The notes under the pieces were generated by a model. It worked only from the letters and a program-made list of their open reading frames with translations, did not search any database and was not told the origin of the DNA. Shown in pieces: positions 33,652-45,496 of a DNA stretch of 64,000 nt (positions are counted from its first letter, which is position 1; the number at the start of each line of letters is the position of its first letter). The DNA comes from Brachyhypopomus gauderio (lineage: Eukaryota > Chordata > Actinopteri > Gymnotiformes > Hypopomidae), in NCBI RefSeq assembly GCF_052324685.1, contig NW_027506917.1:310001-374000 (forward strand). Reading direction: 5' to 3'. The position numbers and the translations under genes were made by a program.

Positions 33652-34050
33652 CTAGAAAGGGCTCTTTAAATTGAGAGCGATGTACGGTGAGTTAATGAAG
33701 CTACTGTACCCCTGCTGTGCGTAAATGCGCACATTGCTCCTCCAAACTTTCCATGTTTTTTTTTCATAACACAGTAGAGAAACTGCCAACCTCTGAGCAG
33801 TAGCCGTTCGTCCTTCTGTTGACTGCTTGCTAGCATGGTCTGCATGCATCGTAGCAAAGTGACGGCTGATTTCGTACTCTTTGAAAACTGCAACCGTTTC
33901 TTGGCATATCACACATACAGCCGTTGATCAAAGCTCAGTGAGAAAAATATTTTGTTGTCCACTCAACACACTTTTTAAGCACTCGGCACTCAGTTCCCAC
34001 TTTCTTTTCTTTAGTCCACTCATTTTTACCTTTAAAAAGCCTAACGGGCC
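33652..34050 (-). pseudogene. hAT transposase N-terminal fragment (ZBED/GTF2IRD2-like)
   Basis: The minus strand reads VGTECRVLKK and TTKYF, then, after a break, MICQETVAVFKEYEISRHFA and TMHADHASKQSTEGR. These are the start and BED finger of a hAT transposase. It has stops between blocks and ends by 33,652. Confidence 0.65.
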
Positions 34051-36015
34051 TTATGGTACGTGTACGTTCCGTCCAAAGCATTTTTGTTTTTTTAATCAAG
34101 TATTTGGAGAGCGCGAGCTGACTGGATTTTATTGTTTTTTTTCCTTCACTTTGCCGTGTGTTATATTTGCAAAACGACACATTATATTTCCAGAATTATT
34201 TTCTGTATGAAAAATAAAATAATAAAATAAAGCCTTAATAGAGAATTTAAAAACGAACTGATAGTGAAAATGATTCCCAAAAGTTTTTACATAAACCGGA
34301 TGTAAAAAAGGGACATCTTATTTTTAATAGTTGCATACTTTTTGTTGCAAAGCTAAAATATCAACGAAAATCCAGTAGGCCCTACTCCAAAATCGCGACT
34401 AAGGCTTTTAAATACTTTTTAAGGGCCTTCATTTTTCCAATATTGATTTATCAACTTATAGTACTTTTTAAGACCCGGCGGACACCCTGTACAACCACAA
34501 AATAAAAACTACAATGGTGATGACACTTACATCAATTTTAGACACTTTTACTTTCTGTGATTTAAAGATTTGATTTTAAAGATTTGACCAACTTTATTTG
34601 GTTTAGAAGTGGTTTGTATGTCAAATTATTTTACGTTAATTCTATTTTAGTTTATTATAAATCTTGGTTGCCTAATTGTCACACTGATATAACAAAGTTG
34701 GGGATTCACCTCACCTTGTCAGTGATGCTAGTGAAATGCCAAATTATCCCCTTGAAAATTATAACCCTTGCAAATATAAATATATCTAGCTTTGGGATTA
34801 TTAATAAGGCTAAATCGAGGTTAATGGTTATTGTAACTCTGTTAGTCCTCGACGACGTCTTGATGCTGATTCTAAATCAATATAACTATATAAAACACAA
34901 ATATGGAATGGCGCTTTTAATTAATAGCGGTCCTTAAACTGTGGTGGTATAACGTTATATGCCATATCATATAACATAGGTAAATGACGGACGTGGTATG
35001 TTCGAGATTATGAAAACTGCCCAGTCGCCTACTGAAAGAACGCACTGCTTTAAGATTTGAGCAGAACGTAATGCATTGAAATCTAGTGCCTACTGCACGG
35101 CATTTCGGACGGAGCCACGGATCCTCCAACGTTAGAGCCTTAATATGAGGTTATCCGAATTGAGCATTTGGAACAGGTGAAGTGCACAGGTTTCTCCATG
35201 TAATCTGTCTGCGCAGTCCAAATACGATGTTAACGCAGTCTAGAACCGATATAGACCATAAAATCTACAGTATTAATGCTGGAAGCATGTTTGGACTAAC
35301 ATATGTTTGAACTTTACTGACCTTTTATTTGAAACTTGGAGGGACTTCTGAGATTTTGCCTCTGTGATTTGTTGAAGCTCTTTGGGTATGTCCCCTTTAT
35401 CAGAAACAGGTATCGTGTCCCACTTCTCCTCAATTGCACGTTTAACTGAGTATCGCAGAAATGACTGCGATGAGTGCAAGCGTCATTAACATTTCATGGT
35501 TATTTACTTGTATTTAATAAAATTGATTCAAAATGTAAAATAGCCCAACTGAACGAACGTCGAAGTGCTATTTTCAAGGTCAGTCAACTAAAACCATTTA
35601 GGATGGAATGATAAAAGAGAGCACAGTTATTTGCTGGCAAGGATAAAACAAACTGACTAGCAGACATTTGGAACCTCCACGTATTAGAAACAAAGCAGTA
35701 GTGATATTTCTCAGGTCTTTCCGAGGATATTCACAAAAATATTTAATAATTGTTGACAAAAAAGTAAATTGGCAAAATAAATGGACAGTCATTGTGAATT
35801 CAAGAGAAAAAAATGCTGACAACGCAAAATTATAGGTGTACGTTGTACACTGACATGAAAATACCTAAGTAGGACATTCGATGGGTAGCACAGATTTTTA
35901 TAACACCGGAGTGGATCTGATACATGTCCAGGGCCAGAGTGGGTGTGATAAATGTCCCAGCCCAAACTACTGAGATTAACATGGGCCAGCCCAATGTGAT
36001 TTGCACTTGAAGACT
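34051..36015. other. Mostly empty; one possible minus-strand exon
   Basis: A minus-strand stretch at about 35,323-35,463, after TCGCAG and before GTCAGT, reads SFLRYSVKRAIEEKWDTIPV and continues open to SNKR. The splice borders are plausible but no partner exons or family were recognised. The rest is AT-rich with no gene seen. Confidence 0.35.
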
Positions 36016-36112
36016 CGGCCAATTAGTAGTTTTAGTTATTATCTAACTGTCACTATGACAACACGGCCAATTAGTAGTTTTAGTTATTATCTAACTGCGT
36101 CCCTACGACAAC
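36016..36112 (+). repeat. 48-bp tandem duplication carrying CCAAT boxes
   Basis: CGGCCAATTAGTAGTTTTAG and the following bases repeat at 36,016 and 36,064. Each unit holds one CCAAT (36,019 and 36,067). The second lies 72 bp before a TATA box, so both are likely promoter elements of the gene starting at 36,275. Confidence 0.8.
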
Positions 36113-36142
36113 ACGGCATATGAAGTCACAATGCAGGAGACC

Positions 36143-36150
36143 TATAAAAG
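36143..36150 (+). promoter_or_regulatory. TATA box
   Basis: TATAAAAG stands 72 bp after the second CCAAT and about 130 bp before the first ATG. Transcription would be expected to begin near 36,170-36,180. This is an inference from consensus and spacing only. Confidence 0.6.
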
Positions 36151-36274
36151 TCGCCACAGACAGTGTTTAATTTAACCACAGATGGTTTGATCGTCACCGA
36201 GGTTGAAGTAGCGACTACAGCGGTTCAGCGATATCTTGTGCGACTATTCCAAGTGATCATCAACAAATCAACAA

Positions 36275-38973
36275 ATGATGAGGGTAAGTTCATGTTCCTT
36301 TGAGCTTTTTCCATAATCTCACTTTAGTCCGAGTAAGTTCGAGAGAGCCGCTTCTCAGTTTATTTATTGAAAATGACATTCCTCGTCGAGACAGTTCTCT
36401 AAAGTTGCTTTGTAGCAACAGTGATTGTAGAATATTGCACAAAAATAGAACTAAATTGCTTTCGACCACAAATGGCGACTCACATTAACATTAATTATCC
36501 GGTTACATCCCAGTTACTTCATTTTACGGCCTCTTATCACATTTAAGATGTGTAACCAATTAATATTGGTTATTAACCATCTGAGGTCATTAAGATAGAT
36601 TAATATTCTCTCATTGAGAGTCCAGCGGTGTTGAGAAAAAAAATCAAATTATGAAATGTTCGTATTCCCCCTATCCTGTCTGCGCGTATGTCCGCAGCCT
36701 GTATTTTCACAGAAACGTGTTTAATGCATAATGTAGCTTACTTTATAATTATTTCACTCGCCACTGGCGACAGCATTATTTTTTTATGGGTAAGGATTTT
36801 TTGTAATTGGAAAAATATCCATCCTTTTCTTTTGAGTTTGTATTTTAAAAGTTAAACGATAGACTCCAGCTCCCGCTCACGTGTTCGTCTCTGCCCATCA
36901 ACAAATGCAGGAATCCGATCACCAGCATGACTCGCAAAACGGAGCTGAAACTTTAGCACTAAGCGTTGAAAATGGCCAAGCGAAAAATATCGCATTTTTT
37001 CCCACACAGTCTACATCTCTGTCGGACCCAAAGAGGACACACTTCTTTATAACTGTACATAATTTTAAGTTAATTTTAATGGGATCAAAAGTCACTCGTA
37101 TGCATACTAGGAAACTTCAGTAAAGTTTGTTTCACGTTCGAATATTCGGAATTCTTTCTTCAATAACTAAGACAGTATTAGCAAAAGTGCTATAATAAAA
37201 TTATTGTTTCTGGCAACCAAGATAAACATCTACAACTTTGTTTACGTCAGGAATAGACGTATTTTAAATGTGCAACTTTCACCACTGCAACGTCTAAGGC
37301 ACCGTCTACAAATGACCTTAACACAGACGCAAGTGGCGGTCGTGAAGGCCCCAGAGCACTACATACTGTTTTTTGTAATAATTTCAATAGCTTATAAACG
37401 GTCCTTCATAAGACCACCAAACAAGTTGTATTACATAAAGTGCATGGTGTACGGCAACTGACAACTTTTTTTAAAAAGTGGGTCGCGACTTAATGACAAT
37501 GGGGGGGGGGGGGGGGGGGGGGGGGGGAGTGGGTCCCGGGCTGAGACCAGTTGAGAACCCCTGCGATAGTCATCATGAAACTCATTTTTTCTTCTTTTTC
37601 TCTACTACAGTCTAAGAAAGCTGGGCCAGCAGAAGAGCTTCCTGAGGGCTGTGATGTGTCGGCCCCCAGCGTGAAAAACAAGCAGGCAAAGAAAGACCGT
37701 AGCAGATGGTTTTCAGGTGAGATTTAGCGTGATTACATGTTACCAAAACGTGATGCATTATGAGGTTATTTATTCATAACTATAATTTTCCACAATTTAT
37801 GTTTTTAGTGACATTTGCTTATGTGCATCATTAGTCTCTGCCTCATAGATGCTTAAAGTAAATGTTTCTTTCACCACAGCTATTTGCTGTACTAGAGTGG
37901 AGGAGGCAGTGATTGAGGATCTCAACACTCCTCCATGTGGGAAAAGTGGTGGAGTCGTATCCACCTCTGGGATTAATCCAGCTGTTCTAACTGAAGAGCT
38001 GAGGAATACACTGCCAAGCAATGTGAGTACGAATCTCTGTATCTCTGTCTTCCTATCTGCCTGTGTGTCTGAGTTACCATAGCAACATGAGCCTTTGGCC
38101 ATGTCTGGTCAGACCTTCACAACAGTAGATGTTCTTTACATTAGCATTTTACTTCTTAAAGAAATAATCAGCTTAAGGTTAAAAAAAGTAATAATTAAAA
38201 ATCATTAAGCTTTTGGATACTGATGAACTTTTTACACTTTCCTTTAACCTAACTAGATGAAAATGGAGGATTTGATTGAAGTGCTGGAAAAAATCTCAGC
38301 ATGGGTCAAAGTGGCAGTGAAGGAGGTGGTTGCTCAGGACCTCATCCCTATAGTGAGGAACCTGATGCTGGAAAGGATTGCGGCTCTGGACCGAGTAAAG
38401 GCACAAATGAGCTGCAGGGAGACTCGGTCAGTGCTGTCTGACCTTTCTGAGGAGGCACTCCAGTCGGGCATCGTGAGGAGATTTGTGAAGACTGCTTCAG
38501 AAACTTTTCTCCAAGAACGCCTTGGGTTGACATCCTGGACCAAGCCTGACACTGATCACTACGGTTCTAGAAGCGCATCTGTGACGGAGGCTGACGTGGA
38601 AGTGAAGCTGTCACTACAGAGATGCTGCTCTGAGCTGTCAGCTCTGATTGCCCTCACTCTGTTCGGTGATGTCGCTGGCATCACCATCTCTCGGACAGAA
38701 CAGGACCATACAGGCTCCGCTCTGCAGAGTGCAGCACAGACAGTGGACGTGGGGCTGGAGAAGAAATCTTGGTGGTTCAGGTTTCCAAGATTTCTGAAGC
38801 GGAGATTCAAGGTATCTGTTTTTAAAATGTATTTATTCCCAGTCACACCATTAGCTTTAGACTCTGCTCTTCTGAATGATTTTCAACCATACATTTATGC
38901 TACCATCAATCATATTTTGAATGATTTTTTAATATCAAATTGTCTGCTCTTTTTAAAGAAACGGACAAACTAA
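36275..38973 (+). CDS. Unrecognised five-exon gene, about 275 aa
   Basis: The exons are 36,275-36,283 (Met-Met-Arg, then GTAAGT), 37,611-37,716, 37,880-38,022, 38,257-38,811 and 38,959-38,973. Every junction has GT/AG and the phases agree (0, 1, 0, 0), which chance open frames would not give. The product starts with a Lys-rich tract (KNKQAKKDRSRWFS). It has a long, probably helical middle (MEDLIEVLEKISAWVKVAVK, LSDLSEEALQSGIVRRFVKT) and ends basic-aromatic (SWWFRFPRFLKRRFK). I see no signal peptide, membrane segment or catalytic motif, and I do not recognise the family. The basic-aromatic tail could bind acidic surfaces, but that is speculation. It may be a fish lineage-specific gene. The frame continues beyond its TAA (see the downstream segment), so the present end may be a truncation. 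Intron 1 contains a transposon end. Confidence 0.65.
37501..37567. mobile_element. Poly-G tract and hAT-like end within intron 1
   Basis: A run of about 27 G at 37,501-37,527 is followed by a stretch whose complement reads CAGGGGTTCTCAACTGGTCT, a common fish hAT terminus ending at 37,564. The other end was not located, so only a fragment is claimed. Confidence 0.5.
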
Positions 38974-39630
38974 GTGCATGTTCACACGGAGGACCAGGTG
39001 GTGGACAAACATATTCCAGATGGTACGCATTTTAGTATTTCATGAAGTTTAATTCATGACAGTATTATTTATAAAGAACCGAGTCTTCCATGGTTTAGTA
39101 GTCTTTCCTGCTGCACAACTAATAGGGCATGAACAACAATAATGACAACAGCATGGAAGACTACACACAGCATCCCTCTCACGCCGTCTATTTGCTTTGA
39201 CTTTGCAGGTTTCCAGTCTACCAGTGCTGAAGCACCATCCACCTCTGACAAGACCATCCCTAAGCTCAGGAGAAAGTCGATGCTGTCACGGTGAGGCGGC
39301 CCCCTACCGGCCGTCTCTGTCCACAGCGGCTGTTGTTGTTATTGTCTGGTGACGTCATGTGCGTCCCTCAGGTGGGCGGAGCCCGTGATCCGTCTCACCT
39401 GAGGGTCGTTTGTTTGCCTATATATGTCTTGTCTTTGTACCAGTTGACCGCTGGTCATTATATCCTTAATTTGGATCTATTGCACGGGTTTTAGGTTTTG
39501 CACACTTTATATTAAACCACCCTTTTTCCCTGAGACTTGGCGTGATCGCTTCCTTTTTGTTGCTCACACCTGCCCGTCACAGATGCGTTCCAGATTGGCA
39601 ATGGCTTTCTCCAAGATCTGCAGAAAATGA
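38974..39630 (+). pseudogene. Continuation of the unrecognised gene beyond its stop, split by an LTR
   Basis: In the same frame as exon 5, the sequence after the TAA reads VHVHTEDQVVDKHIPD up to a GTACGC donor at 39,023. A CTTTGCAG acceptor at 39,201-39,208 then restores the phase: FQSTSAEAPSTSDKT followed by KLRRKS. A 298-bp LTR interrupts this exon at 39,284. Past it, the frame would have gone on through RSRLAMAFSKICRK to a TGA at 39,628-39,630. The C-terminal 60 residues or so therefore look like former coding sequence lost first by a nonsense change (order unknown) and by the insertion. Confidence 0.55.
39284..39581 (+). mobile_element. Solo LTR inserted in a coding exon
   Basis: The 298-bp element starts TGTCACGG and ends CCGTCACA (TG...CA). 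It is flanked by the perfect 5-bp duplication GATGC at 39,279-39,283 and 39,582-39,586. A TATATATG box lies near 39,419 and an ATTAAA polyadenylation-like signal near 39,512. No internal retroelement genes are present, so it is a solo LTR left by LTR-LTR recombination. It adds an in-frame TGA just inside its left edge for the disrupted exon. Confidence 0.9.
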
Positions 39631-40908
39631 GGGGAAAACACCTACATTGCTGGAAGTAGAAAATGTGTTTTTCAATTAAAATGAAGAAAAAAAGAGAACC
39701 AGACTGCTTCATTGTGATACCTGCATGACAGAAGGCAATATGCATTGTGTCCTGGTCCACAAACTGCATTACTCCTCTTCTCCTGGAAATCTGGGTGAAG
39801 ATCAGGTTGCACAGCTGTCTGTGGTCTCTACTCCAGGAAGAAGCACTGGAGACCTACATGATTGAGTAAGAAAGAGACAGAAAAGCAAAATAAAGACTTT
39901 GATGGGGTCAGAGACCTGACCCATCACCTGGACTGTGTATGTGTGTATATATAAGAGGAATAACTCACTAGAGGTCCTTCGTCCTCAGGGGAGGAGGGCC
40001 GTCTTCCAGGGCTTCCCTGGTGCTGGCCGGTAGAGCCCACGGTCATCGGCAGAAGGGGGGGAGGCAGGTCCTACTGAACCTGTAGGAGGAGGACAGGAAA
40101 AGTTGTAATGCTGAATGTGATGTTTAGCAAACAATAGCATACAGTTATGTTTGTGTATGTTGTACATGTTTCAATGGCGACGTATGTAGTCCTGCTCCAA
40201 CGTAGGTGGTAGAGTCTAACAAAGTTGGGGCCGGGGCTACTCATTTAAATGCCGAGCATAGGATCTTTCAAGGGAGAACTTCACGGGGGCAGCGAGTGTG
40301 GCCAGACATGCCGCTAAGCTTTTACTGCACAGTTTTACCAATGTTTTATCCAGTTTAAGGGACTATGTTCATGTGTGTGTTGCACAAATTAAAAAACAAT
40401 GGGTGAAGTCTATCGTTGGAGTTAAGTCATGTTTTCGGGGAAAACCCTGGCCTTTTCAGTGTATACATTGTTGTGAAGCCGCATCCACCCCCCCCCCCCC
40501 CCCCCCCCCCCCCCAAAGGCATCTCCACAAAGACCAAACATAGTTCAAAACATTTTGTTTTTATGTGGAAAAGTAAAAAGCATGATACATAGTGAGATTA
40601 GAACTTTGTATAAGAATCTATTAAAATGCTGTGTAGGTGATTAAAAGCCTGGAGGTGGGCGTGGAGGGGGTCCTCTTGGTGGGTCTGGTCTGGTGGAGAA
40701 AACAGCAGGGTCCGGTGTCTCCAGGGTCTGGGTGTGATTAGACTCATGTGACCTGAAAAGGCCACCTGAATCGATGGAGACACCCTTATACGTCACAGAA
40801 AATTCTGATTGCTGAAAAACACAAATAAGAGTAAAAATAAGTAAAGATGCCTTTAGGAATCATTTTCTAAATACCCCATAAGTAAGTCTAAATGTATTCA
40901 GGTATGAG
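39631..40908. other. Downstream region, no gene recognised
   Basis: It contains a roughly 27-base C run near 40,488-40,514 and C-rich patches near 40,030-40,070. A PPPPQ-coding frame at the C run is an artefact of the homopolymer. Confidence 0.5.
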
Positions 40909-41860
40909 CAGTGTTGGGAACATTACTTTAAAAAAGTAATTATAGTTACTCACTACTTGTTCAAAAAAGTAACTGAGTTAGTAACTGAATTACTCTATAA
41001 TAAAAGTAACTCGTTACCAGGGAAAGTAACTATTTGCATTACAGTACAAAAGTTATATGCCAATGAATAAGGATTTTTTGAAAAAGCAGTTTTCACAGTC
41101 AGTTGAAATGAGTAGATCATAAAGGTGTTTAAATTTTGACATTTATTGCACATCAACATACCAGTGCAGGATAAAATCCTTTATAATCCCAAAACTTTGG
41201 AAAAAAAGAAACAAAAGTAAACAGTTACACTATATAAAGTGCATTTACATCTATCAAATTAAATTTAATTCTCTCAACCTGAGAACTGGTTTGTTCACAA
41301 CAGAAGTAAACTTAACAATTAAACCTCTATTCTTAATTAAATAAATCAAATACCCAGTCTGGTAGACATTCAGGAACTTCAAGTATTTTCTTAAATAATG
41401 TTTATATCGCCAACTTGAATATGCAAATTTTTCTTCAGCTTACTTCTGACTCGCCATTTCTGTCTCTTCTCCGTTTGTGTCGTGTCACTGGAGTGCTTCG
41501 GCACGCGTGTAAAAACACTGGCTCTGATTGGCTACCATAACGCTGCCTTAGCCAATCGCTTACTGACTTGTTAAGATAAACAGGTGTTACACCGAGAACT
41601 TGTGACCTATCGAGATCTGTTACTCCTCACTAGCCTGGGCAGCGGTCCGCTCGCATTACTGTTAGTATATCAATATATAGTAACGCACCGCTTTTAATGA
41701 CCAGTAACGTCAACGGCGTTGTAACGACAGGAAAAGTAATTAATTATATTATCCCTTTACTGACAAAATGACGCCATTACCTAACGCTGTTAAAAATAAT
41801 GCATTCTTATTATTGTAATAATAATTATATTATAAATAATTATTGTTATTTGCAACACTG
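40909..41860. mobile_element. Non-autonomous hAT (GTTGGGAACATTACTT family)
   Basis: It starts CAGTGTTGGGAACATTACTT and ends with the complement of CAGTGTTGCAAATAAC. The flanks GGTATGAG and TATATGAA agree at five of eight positions, an aged 8-bp duplication. The subterminal regions are rich in AAAGTAACT-type motifs. It is 952 bp with no transposase frame. Confidence 0.75.
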
Positions 41861-42489
41861 TATATGAATAACTGATGATTGATTGATTGATTATTATTAG
41901 TTCCATGTAATTTTTTGTAATGAGTTTACTGGTCTGGCCCCCTTGAGGTCCGATTAAGTTGTATTCGGCCCCCAGACCAAAATGAGTTTTTTGCTACTTT
42001 GACGATGCAAAACCCATAAAATGCAGGTGGTGGAGGTGAAGCTTCAGCACAAGTCCATCTACAGTGGGTGGCAGAGTGAGCACTGGTGGGTGCTCAACAA
42101 TTCTACTGGATAGATGCAGAGGTGAGTCATGGGAACAGGTTCACAATTTCAGTAAGAATGGACATGCTACTGTCAACGTCCCTTCAACCTAATCTTTTCT
42201 TTGTAGTTGTAGCTTACCCTTCACCACTTTGCCAGCGCTAGTGCCGTGGCCTGCATCAAAGTAACGAAGAGTCTTGACTATAAGTATCAAGACCAGAGGA
42301 CTTAACAACATCAAGAACTGATCGTCGGGATTATTAGAACAATCACCATTGTCAGTGTGCAAGGAACTGTGAGGAAAGCCAGAAAGAATCACCATCCGTG
42401 GACTATTCATCATCACCGTGGACAACCATCAGGATTTCAGATTCGACCGTTATGGGATTTTTGGTTATCAGCAGCTGATTATCAGTGCT
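41861..42489. other. Intergenic, hAT-like scraps
   Basis: A GGTCTGGCCCCCTTGAG / GGCCCCCAGACC segment near 41,932-41,985 resembles the subterminal region of a hAT. No gene was recognised before the LINE fragment. Confidence 0.4.
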
Positions 42490-42914
42490 CCTGTCACCCT
42501 CATCAGACCTCTACAACTAATTCAGAATGCTGCAGCATGACTGGTCTTCAATCTCCCCAAGTTCTCACATGTGACTCCTCTGCTACGCTCTCTTCACTGG
42601 CTTCCAGTAGCGGCACGCATCAGATATAAAACCTTGATGCTTGCTTACAAAGCCAAAAATGGACTGGCCCCTCCCTACATGATGTCCATGGTCAAAAGCC
42701 GATCCGTACAGCGAATACTCAGAAACTCAAGATGGCTCGACTCGAAACTCCACGGTTAAAGTCTCATGGAAGATAAAGCTCCAGACTATTCTCCGTCCTG
42801 GCTCCAAGATGGTGGAACAATATTCCATAAGCTGCTAGGACTGCAGAGTCTATTGCTATCTTCAAGCGTAGACTGAAGACCCACCTGTTTGTTGAGTTCT
42901 TACCAGAGCACTAA
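42490..42914 (+). mobile_element. LINE 3' end, copy 2
   Basis: This is the same fragment as 1-363, extended leftwards to show RPLQLIQNAAA, a stop in place of an Arg codon, then LVFNLPKFSHVTPLL. It is inactive. The extension suggests that the large duplication begins to the left of 42,552. Confidence 0.75.
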
Positions 42915-43307
42915 CTCAGCTGATACCACTTGAGGTTGTTCTTTAAATGGTATGTCTGTCGATGGTTATTTGTGCTTCTTGGCAAATGTCTAACTTACAA
43001 AAACACTAGATAATGACATGGACTCCTGTAGTTTAGTAGTAGTCTGACTCAATGGTATCTTGAATCCTGCAGTGTCTACTGCAGGGGTCACCAACATTTT
43101 TGAAACTGGGAGCTACTTCTTGAATACCAATTATAGCGGAGGGCTACCAGATTGATACACATCAATGGAACGAAAGTTGTTGAGGGGGGGGTGGGGGGTC
43201 GATTGCTAAGCGGACATCCAGCTGCCAGATGCTCAGGTACCAGATCAGGAACAGAGGATTCACGTGTCTAACTGAACTGTTCAAATATGAGTGCTTAGGG
43301 AGGTGTT

Positions 43308-43957
43308 GTAATGCAGAGAGAAATAAACCACATTGGTCTCCCTGTTACCGTGCGTAGATGTTTTGCAGATTTGCAGCAAGGCAGGCTCACTAGTCGTAGC
43401 TCTTCACAGAAGAAGAAGCTCCTGAGAGCCCTGAATGCCTGTATTTCAGTCAGATGCCTTGCGTTTGGAGAGGACTACGAACAGGTTCAGTTAAACAACC
43501 TCTGAGCCATTCAGAACACATCAGAACCACATGCAGTAGTCTGCAGGAACTGCACACAACCTTCTTTATTTTCTCACTCTGTTGCTGCTGAAGTCCAGGA
43601 GCAATGCTCTTCTGATGTACTGTCTTCCACAGGATGCCCATGAGTTCCTGATGATGTGTTTGCTTCAGCTGAAAAAGGAGGGAGAGACACTCAGGGTTTC
43701 CTCCTTCTCTTACATCTGCCCTGTTGCAAATTTTTCAGTGGTGAGCAGTCTGACATTATCCACAAACATGCAGTAGAAACTAAAGTGACTAATGACATCT
43801 TGCTACCCTGACAAGGCACTACATCAGTGACGTAGCTGAGGAGAAAGGAGAAAGCTGGTTAACATTCAATGATTCAAAGGTTTCAAAAATGAATGAGCCA
43901 GCAATCCTTAAGCGCAGGGCAAGAACAGCCTACCTGCTCTTCTACATGCAAAGATAG
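43308..43957 (+). pseudogene. USP37-like pseudogene, copy 2
   Basis: This is a near-identical duplicate of 757-1,406, with the same broken frames and the same surviving blocks (QDAHEFLMMCLLQLKKE and the HYISDV tail). It differs by substitutions such as Pro to Leu in the AFGEDYEQ region. No Cys box is present. It was already a pseudogene before the duplication. Confidence 0.6.
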
Positions 43958-44777
43958 GAGCTCACCTTCTCACTGAGGTATAGTAGGGGCAGTATCCCCC
44001 TAAACCCAACTCCATGCCAGGTCCAAGTGAAGATGACTGAAATGATGACTGACAGAATTTCCAGCATCCTGTCCTCTAAGCCCTGTTTGTCCTTTCAACC
44101 CCATTACCATCTTCAACCCCGTTACCCTAGTCTCAACCCTGTCACACCTACATTTTAATACATAATTTTAAAAAAATGCATTGAAAAGTAATTTAATGTT
44201 TGTTGACTTCTGTCTAAAATGTTGAGTTATTATAAGCTTATTGATTTTTGTGAAGATTCTTTAGTTGAACCACACTTTTAATGAAAAATGACAAGAGCGC
44301 TTTCATGAAAAGGGACATTTCAGACTTTGGTATTGCAAAAAAGTGAGATTCTATATCATATTTGTATTCACAGTTATTGAATTAGTGTTGAGGATATCTG
44401 ATGAATATGAAAATATTGATTTCTTCAGAAATGCATTTTATGATCATATTCAGAGAGCTTCCACTGTGTACGTAATGGGGTTGAAGAAAAACATTGCCCA
44501 GATCTTGAAAAAATGACCAATAATAATAAAGAGCTAATGCCTGAGATGAGGAAATATGATTTTCTGATTGGTAAAAATATCCTTAATGCTGTGATGTATA
44601 CAGAGAAATTATACATTTAAGCAAAAAATTTGAAAATGTCAAAGTCCAATTTGAACCATTATAGTGGAGTGACCCAGGTGTGTCGGAGTCCTGCCAAGCA
44701 CTTAACGATTCGGTGAACGAATCTTTTGAAGGAATCTATTTAGTGAACTGATTCTAATGATTCAGTTCATCTAAAAC
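43958..44777. other. Intergenic, no gene recognised (copy 2)
   Basis: This is the duplicate of 1,407-2,226 with only a few substitutions. Confidence 0.5.
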
Positions 44778-45496
44778 ACATATGTCAAAGTCAAGGCCCG
44801 CGAGGGTCCGCGCGGCGAAAATGACGTAATCGCAGTGGCTCTGCCTGTGCGCGAGGGTCTCGCGTGCTGTCGATTCTCGAGGTCGTGCACATCTCAAATT
44901 TTGTAACTTTGCGCGCGCCACGCCTCAACGCAATGAACAAAGTCATGTTTGCAGGGTTCATACACCTTTATAAGGTGGAATTAAAGCACTTGTACGTCAC
45001 TTTAAAGGTCCATTTCAATATTTCCCAGCACGTTAAACTTAATTAAGTTAAATATTTATACATATACTCGAAATGGTTCGAAATAATTCGCTTTTTATCA
45101 CATTATTTAATGGTTGTTTTTTATTTTCAAAACGCTCAATCTTAACGTCTTCATGATCTCTCATGTTTCGTCCTGGAATTACAAGAGGCTCGTATTTGTT
45201 AACGTAACGTAATACAGCAATTTGTTGTGAAACGAAGTAGTTACAATTTCAAGCATTTTCAAGTACTTTAGCCTAAATTCCAGCACTTTTCAAACCTGCA
45301 ACACAAAGCAACATTAAAATTCGGAGTCGCGCACTATGGTCACTCGCGAAAGTATAAACCTAAATCAGCAGTCAAAGCAGACATCAACGTTCAGCTATCC
45401 CCCTCCTCAAAAATGGCTAAACGTAAGGTGGACACTGAGAACAGGGGTTTCAAGCCAGGTTGGAGGCAGAGTACATGTACTGCGATACTGAGAAAT
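44778..45496 (+). mobile_element. Non-autonomous hAT remnant, copy 2
   Basis: This is the duplicate of 2,227-2,945, including the GC-rich block and the MAKRKVDTENRGF start of a decayed transposase. Confidence 0.6.

Noticed and set aside
40298..40543. 81-codon frame ending in a proline run
   Set aside because: The proline run is the C homopolymer near 40,488, and no splice or domain support exists.
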